Shown: positions 1-6,806 of the stretch, in pieces
Layout: each line of letters begins with the position of its first letter
How positions within the stretch are numbered: position 1 is the stretch's first letter
NCBI GenBank assembly: GCA_003564775.1
Contig: PXEI01000280.1
Location: 1 to 18,010, forward strand
Direction of reading: 5' to 3'
Length of the DNA stretch: 18,010 nt
DNA from: Spirochaetaceae bacterium
Lineage (GTDB): Bacteria > Spirochaetota > Spirochaetia > DSM-27196 > SLAA01
Program-made: the position numbers and the translations under genes
Notes under the pieces: model-generated
The model's input: only the letters and a program-made list of their open reading frames with translations
Databases searched by the model: none
What the model was told of the DNA's origin: nothing

Positions 1-1
1 C

Positions 2-115
2 GAGTTGGTAGATACGCTTAAGGAGCTGAACACCGTCATTGGTGAGGAACTTGGCTTTGACTATGCCGTTCTTGCCATGCCCCCCAAGACCTGCTGTTCA
101 AGCGGGTGCGGCTGA
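2..115 (+). CDS. YlbF-family protein, C-terminal fragment (start lies upstream of window)
   Basis: The open frame runs from the window edge to a TGA at 113-115 and gives 37 residues ending in PPKTCCSSGCG. The end of this peptide (EELGFDY, then a Cys-rich tail) matches the layout of the complete downstream neighbour, which has ALLGFDF and then SSSCCG, so I read it as a paralogue of the YlbF/YmcA small helical family. In Bacillus subtilis, YlbF and YmcA act with YaaT in the RicAFT complex, which carries Fe-S clusters bound partly by cysteines near the C termini. That role is known for the family and only inferred here. The gap to the next gene is about 55 bp on the same strand, so they are probably co-transcribed. 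The rest of the gene is outside the window. Confidence 0.6.
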   Translation, partial: ELVDTLKELNTVIGEELGFDYAVLAMPPKTCCSSGCG

Positions 116-170
116 CGTGCAGATGCGGCAGCTGAGAATTTGAAAAGACCATTGAAAGGAAGATTTGAGT

Positions 171-539
171 ATGAACGATACATTACGAAACGCCGCCGTT
201 GGCTTTGCCAAGGCGCTTAAACAACAGGATCGTGTACAGAGTTATCTTAAAGCCCAGGAGCTTTTCGAGAACGACGAGAAGATAGCAGCTCTGCGACGTG
301 AGTATGGCGAACTGGTACAGGCCTATCACCGCAAGCAAGCAGCTGGCGAGTTACAGGATGAAGATCTACAACAAGTTAAGAGCATGCAGAAAGATCTCAA
401 CCAGCACCCAATCACAACCGACTACCTGACAAGCCGAAACTCGCTCGTTGAGGAGCTACGTGTTCACAACCAGCAGATGGGTGCACTTCTGGGCTTTGAT
501 TTTGCTGCGTCGTCCGGCAGCTCAAGCTGCTGCGGCTGA
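171..539 (+). CDS. YlbF/YmcA-family helical protein with Cys-rich tail
   Basis: The product is 122 aa, soluble, charged and almost wholly helical, with the family layout: an N-terminal helix, a LKAQELFENDEKIAALRREY segment, a long middle helix, then a conserved LGFDF before the tail. The last residues are SSSCCG. ATG 171 is preferred over an in-frame TTG at 165 because AGGAAGA at 157-163 sits 7 nt before the ATG. In Firmicutes the family regulates RNase Y activity and development through the RicAFT complex. Whether a spirochaete protein does the same is unknown. A paralogue ends 55 bp upstream. There is no signal peptide or membrane segment, so it should be cytosolic. Family assignment is fairly sure; function is inference. 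Confidence 0.75.
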   Translation: MNDTLRNAAVGFAKALKQQDRVQSYLKAQELFENDEKIAALRREYGELVQAYHRKQAAGELQDEDLQQVKSMQKDLNQHPITTDYLTSRNSLVEELRVHNQQMGALLGFDFAASSGSSSCCG

Positions 540-575
540 GAGGCGCTCAGGCCCACAACCCGTGCTACGTTAAAG

Positions 576-2897
576 CTACTTACCGTTTCCGGGCGGCTCC
601 CGTCGCCCGGCCTCAACGACACACAACGCCACCATATTAAAGATCTCCCGCACCGACGAGCCTAACTGGAGAATCTGTACCGGCCGGTTCATGCCCATGA
701 GTACCGGGCCCAGCACTTCGCAGCCGCCAATAGAATCAAGAAGTTTGTAGGCAATGTTCCCGGCGCCCAGGTTTGGAAAGACCAGGGTGTTCACCTTGTG
801 CCCAACAAGGTCACTAAAGGGATAGTTCTCCGCAAGGAGTTCCTGGTCCAGCGCCACATTGGCCTGCACCTCGCCGTCAATGATAATCTCCGGATACCGT
901 TCCTTAACTAGAGCAACCGCATCGCGAGCCCGCATCGCTTCTTCACCCTGAACCGAACCAAAATTGGAGTACGACAACATCGCCACTACCGGGTCGGTGT
1001 CAAACAACCGTACCGTACGAGCCGTAAGTTCAATGATCTCAACAAGGTCTTCAACACTTGGATTGAGATTTACCGCAGTATCTGCAAAGAAATAGGTGCC
1101 GCGGCGACTGGTGATCACATCCATTGTTGCCACTCTGGCACCTGGCCGCTCCGGGCCAATTACGTGGAGCACCGGCCGAATAACCTTGGGGTATTCCCTG
1201 GTAACGCCGGAGATCATGGCATCCGCATCACCAAACTCAACCATTGCTGCCGCAAAGTAGTTTCGGTCGGTCATAAGCTTGATTGCATCATAACGGGTGA
1301 CACCTTTTCGGTGCCGTAGTTCATACAACAGCTCCCCATACTGCTCACAGAGCTCAGGCTCCTCGCGTGGGTCAATGATTGTACAGTCGGCGACGCCCTT
1401 GAGGTTATGCTCCTCAATGAGATCCAGTATGCGCGCCTCGCTCCCCAGCAGATACGGCTCAGCGATCCCTTGATCACGTGCGAGCTGTGCTGCCTTGAGA
1501 ACACTGTACGAGTCAGCCTCTGCAAAGACGACGCGCTTAGGATCTCGGCGGGCCTGACTTAGAATTGCAGTAATGAGCTTTTGTCCAATCCCGACCCTGG
1601 CCAGCAACTCGCTTTCGTAAACCTGCCAATCCTCAATTGCCGCATGCGCCGCACCAGACTCCATTGCCGCACGCGCAACCGCCGGGGCAACGCTGGTGAG
1701 CAGGCGTGGGTCAAGTGGCTTGGGAATGAGGTAGTCGCGCCCGAACTCAATTCCATGCTGGAAGTAGGCTCGTTGTACCGAGTCGGGCACAGGCTCACGT
1801 GCCAAGCTGGCGATAGCATGAGCCGCGGCAAGTTTCATCTCCTCGTTGATTGTGTCTGCCACAACATCCAAGGCACCACGAAAGATATAGGGAAAACCAA
1901 GCACGTTGTTCACCTGATTAGCGCCGTCGGACCTGCCGGTGGCCATGATCACGTCGGGACGGGACTCTAAAGCAAGCTTACGCGAAATCTCCGGGTCAGG
2001 GTTGGCAAGGGCAAAGACAATGGGATTAGGCGCCATGCGTCGTAGATGCTCGGGCGCAACAACTCCTCCAGCAGAGAGGCCCAGGAGCATATCAGCGCCA
2101 TCAAGCGCTGCCCCCAGATCCAGATCCTTCCGGCTGCCCGCAAAGGGAAACCGGGCGTCCTCCGGGCCCATGCCCTCACGAAACACAACACCATCCTTGT
2201 CAAACAAAACGATGTTTTCGCGGCGCACTCCGAGGGTAAGGAAAAAACCCAGGCAGGCTATGCCAGCGGCTCCCGCTCCAAGAGCAACCACCCGCAGATC
2301 CTCTATCCGCTTGCCAGCAACCTCAACCGCATTCAGCAGCGCCGCCCCGGCAATAATTGCCGTGCCGTGTTGGTCGTCATGCATTACCGGAATCGCACAC
2401 TCTTCACGGAGTCGTCGTTCGATATAGAAACATTCCGGAGCCCGAATATCCTCCAGGTTGATACCACCAAACGTGGGCTCAAGGGCCTTCACGATCTCCA
2501 CGAACTTGTCAGGGTCGTTGCAGTCCAACTCCAGATCAAAAACGTCTATGCCGCCAAACTGCTTAAAGAGAACTGCTTTGCCTTCCATAACCGGCTTAGC
2601 CGCAGCTGGCCCGATATTGCCAAGACCCAGTACGGCGCTCCCATTAGTAATTACAGCAACCAGATTTCCTCGGGCGGTATACCGATACGCATCCGCCGGG
2701 TTCCTGGCAATCGCTCGGCACGGCTCGGCGACACCTGGTGAATACGCCAGGGACAGATCGTACTGGGAGGTTAATGGCTTTGTGGGGTGTATCTCAAGCT
2801 TACCGGACACCGGATGTTCATGATACAACAACGCCTCGGCGCCGAGATCTCGTTCCTGTCCCTGCTCAGGGGCTTCGCTGTGTTCGGTTAGGTCCAT
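576..2897 (-). CDS. maeB: NADP-type malic enzyme with C-terminal phosphotransacetylase-like domain (MaeB)
   Basis: The 773-aa protein should oxidatively decarboxylate malate to pyruvate with reduction of NAD(P), linking the C4 pool to pyruvate. Residues 1-430 are the malic enzyme part: DLSLAYSPGV with the catalytic-type Tyr52, MEGKAVLFK with Lys107, NLEDI (149-150) and HDDQHGT (174-179) for metal and substrate, the GAGAAGIA nucleotide loop at 208-215, and SDGANQVNN near 323-331. From about residue 440 to the end lies a Pta-type phosphate acetyltransferase domain, which in the MaeB family is thought to bind acetyl-CoA as an allosteric site and not to catalyse. Length matches E. coli MaeB (about 760 aa). 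No Shine-Dalgarno sequence precedes the ATG, and a TACACT hexamer lies 6 nt upstream, which would give a leaderless mRNA. The gene is convergent with the YlbF genes and has no clear terminator in the 36-bp gap. Confidence 0.95.
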   Translation of the reverse strand: MDLTEHSEAPEQGQERDLGAEALLYHEHPVSGKLEIHPTKPLTSQYDLSLAYSPGVAEPCRAIARNPADAYRYTARGNLVAVITNGSAVLGLGNIGPAAAKPVMEGKAVLFKQFGGIDVFDLELDCNDPDKFVEIVKALEPTFGGINLEDIRAPECFYIERRLREECAIPVMHDDQHGTAIIAGAALLNAVEVAGKRIEDLRVVALGAGAAGIACLGFFLTLGVRRENIVLFDKDGVVFREGMGPEDARFPFAGSRKDLDLGAALDGADMLLGLSAGGVVAPEHLRRMAPNPIVFALANPDPEISRKLALESRPDVIMATGRSDGANQVNNVLGFPYIFRGALDVVADTINEEMKLAAAHAIASLAREPVPDSVQRAYFQHGIEFGRDYLIPKPLDPRLLTSVAPAVARAAMESGAAHAAIEDWQVYESELLARVGIGQKLITAILSQARRDPKRVVFAEADSYSVLKAAQLARDQGIAEPYLLGSEARILDLIEEHNLKGVADCTIIDPREEPELCEQYGELLYELRHRKGVTRYDAIKLMTDRNYFAAAMVEFGDADAMISGVTREYPKVIRPVLHVIGPERPGARVATMDVITSRRGTYFFADTAVNLNPSVEDLVEIIELTARTVRLFDTDPVVAMLSYSNFGSVQGEEAMRARDAVALVKERYPEIIIDGEVQANVALDQELLAENYPFSDLVGHKVNTLVFPNLGAGNIAYKLLDSIGGCEVLGPVLMGMNRPVQILQLGSSVREIFNMVALCVVEAGRREPPGNGK

Positions 2898-2903
2898 GTA
2901 CGA

Positions 2904-2909
2904 AGTGTA
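2904..2909 (-). promoter_or_regulatory. Candidate -10 box of maeB (leaderless start)
   Basis: TACACT on the minus strand (4 of 6 matches to TATAAT) ends 6 nt before the ATG of maeB, so transcription would begin at or beside the A of the start codon. No recognisable -35 is present: the upstream region is the U-tract of the preceding terminator. Weak on its own, and supported mainly by the missing ribosome binding site. Confidence 0.3.
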
Positions 2910-2921
2910 GCGAAAGCGTTC

Positions 2922-2959
2922 AAAAAAAAATAGAGCCTGCGCTTTCTACGCAGGCTCTA
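2922..2959 (-). terminator. Rho-independent terminator of the LysM gene
   Basis: On the minus strand a perfect 11-bp stem (TAGAGCCTGCG pairing with CGCAGGCTCTA, arms 2949-2959 and 2931-2941) encloses a 7-nt loop and is followed at once by nine Ts (2922-2930). It lies 32 bp past the stop codon of the LysM gene and 25 bp before the start of maeB, so it separates the two transcription units. maeB then needs its own promoter in a very small space. Confidence 0.92.
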
Positions 2960-2990
2960 CAGGTTACGAAGTTCTTAACCTTGATACGAT

Positions 2991-3665
2991 TTACGGCTGC
3001 CAGTCACCCCGTCGGGTTTCCCCTTCACGCTCGGGAATGCGAAAGCGTTGTCCGGGTTGTATCAACCGCGGATTGTCGGGATCCTGGATAACATCCTTGT
3101 TGGCTTCGTACAGTCGACGCCACTGAAAGCCATCACCATACACGAAGTCATACGAGGCTATGCGCCAGAAGGAGTCACGCCGTTCCGGAATGCGTCGAAC
3201 AGTATAGTAGGCTGGCAGCACATCAGACGCAACGCGCAGGCCGTCAAGCAACGCCAGGGATTCCTGGAAAAGATTAAACGCGGTCTCAAACTCTTCCTCG
3301 TCAATCAGCTCACTGCCTTCCTCAAACTTATCCCGTGCTTCTTCAAAGCGGTCAGGGTGGTTGAGCGGTTCGCCGAGATTACGTACGCGGGTAATGCCGC
3401 GTTCGGTTCGGGTCCGAGCACTTCGGGCACGATACCCCCACCAGAGGTGGCGGGCGGCGATTTCAGCTTGCTGAGCGTACTCTTCTGCCTCGGCTGATAG
3501 CTCAATGGCGCGTTCGTACTCGCCCTCCTCAAAGGCCTCTTCTGCCTGTTGCCGCAGCTCCTGAGCACGTTGAAATTCAGAGGTCTCACGCAGCAAGTTC
3601 TGAGCAGGGAGCGATACCGCAAGAACCAACCCAAGAGCACACAAAATTGCTAATTTCTTTTTCAT
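2991..3665 (-). CDS. Exported coiled-coil/TPR-like protein with C-terminal LysM domain
   Basis: The 224-aa product starts with a signal peptide (KKK, then a hydrophobic stretch to about residue 20, with SLPAQ as a likely signal peptidase I site; no lipobox Cys). Residues 25-145 are Glu/Arg/Ala-rich helical repeats. Residues 153-210 form a LysM-like module: YTVRRIPERRDSFWRIA, then YGDGFQWRRLYEANK and a closing PGQRFRIP. LysM domains bind N-acetylglucosamine-containing glycans, so the protein should sit in the periplasm on peptidoglycan. Its SD AAGGAG (3674-3679) overlaps the TAA of the upstream lipoprotein gene, so the two are translationally linked. The unit ends at the strong terminator at 2922-2959. 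The exact role is unknown; an envelope scaffold is a reasonable guess. Confidence 0.85.
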   Translation of the reverse strand: MKKKLAILCALGLVLAVSLPAQNLLRETSEFQRAQELRQQAEEAFEEGEYERAIELSAEAEEYAQQAEIAARHLWWGYRARSARTRTERGITRVRNLGEPLNHPDRFEEARDKFEEGSELIDEEEFETAFNLFQESLALLDGLRVASDVLPAYYTVRRIPERRDSFWRIASYDFVYGDGFQWRRLYEANKDVIQDPDNPRLIQPGQRFRIPEREGETRRGDWQP

Positions 3666-3677
3666 CGGGGGTTCTCC

Positions 3678-4346
3678 TTATTCCTCGTCCTCAAGCTCAT
3701 CGTCGAGTTCGTCCTCAAGATCCTGAGCACTGTCCTCGGTTCGTGATATTGCACGATCTGCCGAATCCATGGCCTCTCGGGCACGGTCCCGGCGTTCAGA
3801 CGCTACCTCGTAGGCCTCTTCAAAGGACTCGCGCGCTCCACGGTACCCCTCCAGCGAGGGCGTAAACTCCCGCTGTTCACGGGCGCTTTCGGCAGTCGCG
3901 TAGCGAGTCTCACCCTGCTCGTAGGGCTCCGGTGCACCTCGTCGCGCCCGCACCTCATCGGCACGGCTCTTCGCGTTCTGTGCATCACTGCGAGCGACAT
4001 CTACCACTTCCTCAAACGCTCGGTCTATGACTCGGCGATAGCTTGCCGCCGCATCACGGTAATGCTGAAGTGCCTCTTCATCGTCCAGCTCTCGCTGTTC
4101 ATCTCCAAGAGCCAACTGCTCATCACCACGATCAAACTCCTGCTGAGCGTACTGTGCAAGGTCGGCGTCAACAATCTGCTGGCGCAGCCTTTCTGCTTGT
4201 TCGCGTTGGGCCTCTACCGTTGCTGTGTCTGTTTCTATGGGCGGCAGTGGTTCCGGTTCGGGTGCAGGCTCCGGTGCGCTTGCACAGGCTGTGAAAGCCA
4301 GCGCCACCGCAGCCGCAAATAGGACGTACCTTGTGCTTCTTTTCAT
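3678..4346 (-). CDS. Acidic coiled-coil lipoprotein
   Basis: The 222-aa product has a short basic N terminus, a hydrophobic segment and a lipobox AFTAC, so Cys21 is the probable lipidated residue. A Pro/Glu-rich linker (about 24-40) follows, then about 170 residues of Glu, Arg, Ala and Gln-rich helix with coiled-coil spacing, ending in a run of Asp and Glu. An AAGGAG SD (4353-4358) stands 6 nt before the ATG. It is the first gene of a two-gene unit with the LysM protein (12-bp gap), and both have similar size, exported location and helical repeat character, so they may act together at the cell wall. I recognise no named family. Clean signal features make export confident; function is unknown. 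Confidence 0.82.
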   Translation of the reverse strand: MKRSTRYVLFAAAVALAFTACASAPEPAPEPEPLPPIETDTATVEAQREQAERLRQQIVDADLAQYAQQEFDRGDEQLALGDEQRELDDEEALQHYRDAAASYRRVIDRAFEEVVDVARSDAQNAKSRADEVRARRGAPEPYEQGETRYATAESAREQREFTPSLEGYRGARESFEEAYEVASERRDRAREAMDSADRAISRTEDSAQDLEDELDDELEDEE

Positions 4347-4417
4347 GCACTACTCCTTATTGATTTCGTCACACACATTGAAATAATGGCTGACGCTCAC
4401 ACTCAAGCGCCACGTAC

Positions 4418-4445
4418 AATGTACTCATATCACACGAAAGGTCAA
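4418..4445 (-). promoter_or_regulatory. Candidate promoter of the lipoprotein/LysM unit with overlapping palindrome
   Basis: On the minus strand TTGACC (4440-4445; 4 of 6 consensus matches) and TACATT (4418-4423; 4 of 6) are separated by 16 bp, placing a start point about 70 nt before the lipoprotein ATG. The -10 lies inside a perfect odd palindrome GTACA-A-TGTAC (4414-4424), which could be an operator. Prediction from sequence pattern only. Confidence 0.4.
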
Positions 4446-4462
4446 ATTTCGAGGATGCAAGC

Positions 4463-5782
4463 TCACTGAGTTGCGCCAGCCAGTTCCCGCAGCTGCTTGT
4501 ACGAGAAGAACCCACTGGAATGTCCATCGCTCCAGGAAATTGCGACCGCGTAGTTCCCTATTGTTTGAACGTCCTCGGCGTGAATATCGTCAGGGATAGA
4601 GTCGGGCTCAAGACGCTTCTCGCCAGTGTACTCATCGACACAGACGGCACAGCGGCAGTCAAGCCGCAAGACTTTGTTGGGTACCTCTACCCGCAGATCC
4701 TCATCTCGCCAGTAGAGGCGCACGGCCTCGGAGTCGTACCCTACTTCCGGACGCTTAATTCCTTCCAGGTTAGCCTTACCGAGGGCTCGAATAACGTTGT
4801 CGACAGCGTGCGATACATCGGCGTTCTTGGGAGATGCTTCAAGTGTGCCACCATAGTGTTCCGGCGACAGGGGAAGCTCGGCCAATACATCAATTCCAAA
4901 TCGTTCCGACAGCCGCTTAGCACCACCTTCACCAAAGATACGGTGCCGGGTGTTGCAGTTCCCACAATCAAAGTACGACATGTTCTCAATCACTCCGAGT
5001 ACCGGCACATTGACCCGATCAAACATCATGATTCCCTTAATCACATCGGCGTAAGCCAGTGCCTGCGGAGTGGTCACTATGACCGAGCCTCCAAGTTCAA
5101 CCGCCTGAGTAATGGTCAGCTGAATGTCACCGGTGCCCGGCGGAAGATCCAATATCAGATAGTCCAGCGGACCCCAGGCAACCTGGTGGAGCAACTGCTG
5201 TACATAGCCTGAGACCATGGGGCCACGCATGATCGCAGGAGAATCTCCCAAAAGAAACCCAAAGGACATGAGTGAGAGTCCGCCAGCTTCAATTGGTATC
5301 ATCATTTGTTGCGAGTCCTGATAAAGCTGCTGCTCGTGCAGGTTAAACAGGGAAGGCACCGAAGGGCCAAAGATGTCGGTGTCAAGCAACCCAACACGGT
5401 ATCCGCGGCCAGCTAGCTCCCGCGCAATAGATGCGGCAACGGTCGACTTACCTACCCCGCCCTTTCCGGATGCCACGGCAATGATCGACTGAACCTCTTT
5501 CAGTCCACTGTTCTCTACCTTTGGCGTGCGCTTCTTGACCGCACTCGTCATGGCCACCCGCACCGTCTCAACGCCGGGGATTGCTCCCACATGTTGCTCG
5601 GCCTGGGTCTTGAACTGGTCCTTAATTGGACATGCCGGGGTTGTAAGCTGTATTGCAAAACTCACCTGGGGGCCTTCAATTTCCAGGTTCTTGATGAACC
5701 CAAGTGAGACGATATCCTGACCAAAGTCAGGGTCAATAATATTTGAGAGCGCGTCCATTACAGACTGTTGGCTGATGCTCAT
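4463..5782 (-). CDS. mrp: Mrp/NBP35-family Fe-S carrier ATPase with MIP18 and DUF971 domains
   Basis: The 439-aa protein has three domains. Residues 1-80 are a MIP18/DUF59 domain (IIDPDFGQDIVSLGFI, and TTPACP with Cys51). Residues 95-335 are a Mrp/ApbC P-loop ATPase: the deviant Walker A GKGGVGKST at 106-114, DTDIFGPSVP at 134-143, DLPPGTGDIQLT at 212-223, and the CxxC pair Cys273/Cys276, which in this family bridges a [4Fe-4S] cluster at the dimer interface. Residues 340-435 are a DUF971 domain with three cysteines in LDCRCAVC (376, 378, 381). The family carries and transfers Fe-S clusters in the cytosol. A strong AGGAGG SD lies 5 nt upstream of the ATG. It is transcribed divergently from the arsR cassette. 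Family identity is certain; the role of DUF971 is not established. Confidence 0.95.
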   Translation of the reverse strand: MSISQQSVMDALSNIIDPDFGQDIVSLGFIKNLEIEGPQVSFAIQLTTPACPIKDQFKTQAEQHVGAIPGVETVRVAMTSAVKKRTPKVENSGLKEVQSIIAVASGKGGVGKSTVAASIARELAGRGYRVGLLDTDIFGPSVPSLFNLHEQQLYQDSQQMMIPIEAGGLSLMSFGFLLGDSPAIMRGPMVSGYVQQLLHQVAWGPLDYLILDLPPGTGDIQLTITQAVELGGSVIVTTPQALAYADVIKGIMMFDRVNVPVLGVIENMSYFDCGNCNTRHRIFGEGGAKRLSERFGIDVLAELPLSPEHYGGTLEASPKNADVSHAVDNVIRALGKANLEGIKRPEVGYDSEAVRLYWRDEDLRVEVPNKVLRLDCRCAVCVDEYTGEKRLEPDSIPDDIHAEDVQTIGNYAVAISWSDGHSSGFFSYKQLRELAGATQ

Positions 5783-5873
5783 GTATTCCTCCTCATGATC
5801 CTCTTCTGAGAATACCGGTCGGGATGCCCAAAAGGCAAGCCGTGCATTTCTCTGGACGACCGGTGCATTATTG

Positions 5874-5900
5874 GTTATATTGCCAGATAACCCATGTCAG
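5874..5900 (-). promoter_or_regulatory. Candidate mrp promoter
   Basis: On the minus strand CTGACA (5895-5900; 5 of 6) and TATAAC (5874-5879; 5 of 6) are 15 bp apart, slightly short of the optimum. This would give a leader of about 85 nt. That leader contains an 8-bp inverted repeat, ACCGGTCG at 5814-5821 and CGACCGGT at 5857-5864, able to close a large stem-loop. Modest confidence because of the short spacer. Confidence 0.35.
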
Positions 5901-5938
5901 TTGGTGCGTGCAGCTCAACTGTCTCGGTAAATAATTAT

Positions 5939-5976
5939 CTTGACTGATTGAGGTATTTCCTACAAAATCAGTCAAG
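5939..5976 (+). promoter_or_regulatory. ArsR operator: 11-bp perfect inverted repeat over the promoter and SD
   Basis: CTTGACTGATT (5939-5949) is the exact reverse complement of AATCAGTCAAG (5966-5976), with a 16-bp spacer. The left arm contains a good -35 (TTGACT, 5 of 6), weak -10 candidates (TACAAA or CAAAAT) fall at 5961-5968 across the spacer/right-arm junction, and the right arm runs into the AAGGAG SD of the arsR gene. ArsR-family repressors bind inverted repeats at their own promoters, so autorepression is the simplest reading. A right arm inside the leader would also allow an RNA hairpin masking the SD. Confidence 0.75.
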
Positions 5977-5988
5977 GAGAGTGCCCTA

Positions 5989-6318
5989 ATGACAAACAGT
6001 GAACGATTCCGAATTGAGGCCAAAGCACGAATACTCAAGGCATTGGCTCATCCAACGAGACTCTTCATTATTGATCAACTGAACCTGCGCTCACACTGCG
6101 TGTGTGAGTTGACCGAGCTCGTGGGTGCCGACACATCAACTGTTTCAAAGCATCTCTCAATTCTCAAGAATGCAGGCCTCGTTGATAGCAGAAAGGACGG
6201 CACTATGGTGCACTACTCGCTTGCAGATCAGTGTGTCGTGAAATGCGTAGGATGCCTCGGAGAGATTGTTCACCGACAACTGGAGCGTCAGGTTGCTTCC
6301 CTGGCCGAGGACGCATAG
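5989..6318 (+). CDS. ArsR/SmtB-family winged-helix repressor
   Basis: The 109-aa protein is a typical single-domain ArsR regulator: a KALAHPTRLFIIDQL helix pair, HCVCELTELVGADTSTVSKHLSILKNAGLV as helix-turn-helix (about 36-65), and the beta-wing RKDGTMVHYSL. Cysteines lie in two groups: Cys37 and Cys39 in the HCVCEL motif of the alpha-3 region where ArsR proteins bind As(III), Cd or Pb, and Cys82, Cys86 and Cys89 (CVVKCVGC) in the C-terminal helix. This could be a soft-metal or thiol-redox sensor site; the ligand is not determinable from sequence. The SD AAGGAG overlaps a perfect inverted repeat. It heads a plus-strand cassette with a thioredoxin-fold protein and a gamma-CA protein, divergent from mrp. 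Confidence 0.93.
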   Translation: MTNSERFRIEAKARILKALAHPTRLFIIDQLNLRSHCVCELTELVGADTSTVSKHLSILKNAGLVDSRKDGTMVHYSLADQCVVKCVGCLGEIVHRQLERQVASLAEDA

Positions 6319-6376
6319 CCACTCGTACAAACGCTGCTTATACATGATGCAGTTCACCCAGTGAGGACACTATTCT

Positions 6377-6793
6377 ATGATGCACCGCAGTGAGTTAACC
6401 GAAGATCAAATCCAGCACACCATTGATACCGGGGAGTTGCCGGATGAGGTAGTTAAAGCGCACAGATTCGTCGCTGTAGTCCTCACACAGGGGTGGTGCC
6501 CGCAGTGGAAATCCATGGATACATGGCTCGCGGCTGCAGAGCAAAGCTCAGAGCCCCAGGGATATGAACTCTCAGTACCCTGCTTTCTCTATGACAAATC
6601 ACCATTATTCAAGAAGTTCCGTAAGTTCAAGGAAAAGACCTGGGGAAACCACCACGTCCCGTATGTTCGCTACTACAAGGACGGACAGCTTTTCGATGAG
6701 ACGAACTACCTTCCATCAAGAGAGTTTTTTTCCCGATTCGCCACGGCAAACAACGCAGCTAAAGAGCCCGCGACGACCGTCGGGGAAGACTAG
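6377..6793 (+). CDS. Thioredoxin-fold protein with single-Cys CPQW motif
   Basis: The 138-aa protein has thioredoxin-like order: a VAVVLTQGWCPQWKSM segment (Cys41 in place of the usual CxxC start, Trp44 in place of the second Cys), a second strand with Cys69 near PCFLYDKSPLF, then HHVPYVRYYKDGQLFDETNY, where the Val-Pro suits the cis-Pro loop and YYKDGQL the final beta-hairpin. No signal peptide is seen, so it should be cytosolic. Lacking the resolving Cys, it cannot be an ordinary disulfide reductase; a monothiol reductase, peroxidase partner or metal-thiolate handler are options. It starts at one of two adjacent ATGs, with GAGGA at 6363-6367. It lies 58 bp after arsR and 13 bp before the gamma-CA gene, so co-transcription is likely. 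Fold assignment is by motif and not certain. Confidence 0.65.
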   Translation: MMHRSELTEDQIQHTIDTGELPDEVVKAHRFVAVVLTQGWCPQWKSMDTWLAAAEQSSEPQGYELSVPCFLYDKSPLFKKFRKFKEKTWGNHHVPYVRYYKDGQLFDETNYLPSREFFSRFATANNAAKEPATTVGED

Positions 6794-6806
6794 GGAAGAC
6801 TGCCAG

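Noticed and set aside
536..550. CTGAG-AGGCG-CTCAG stem over the stop codon of the YlbF gene
   Set aside because: Only five base pairs and no T-run; likely chance.
2046..2741. Long plus-strand open frame (231 codons) opposite maeB
   Set aside because: It is fully antisense to a certain gene, has no family-like sequence, and arises from codon bias of maeB.
4520..5212. Plus-strand open frame of 230 codons opposite mrp
   Set aside because: Shadow of mrp, with no supporting motif.
6564..6806. N-terminal extension of the gamma-CA frame
   Set aside because: It overlaps the thioredoxin-like gene in another frame and does not look like the family; ATG 6807 fits the family start.
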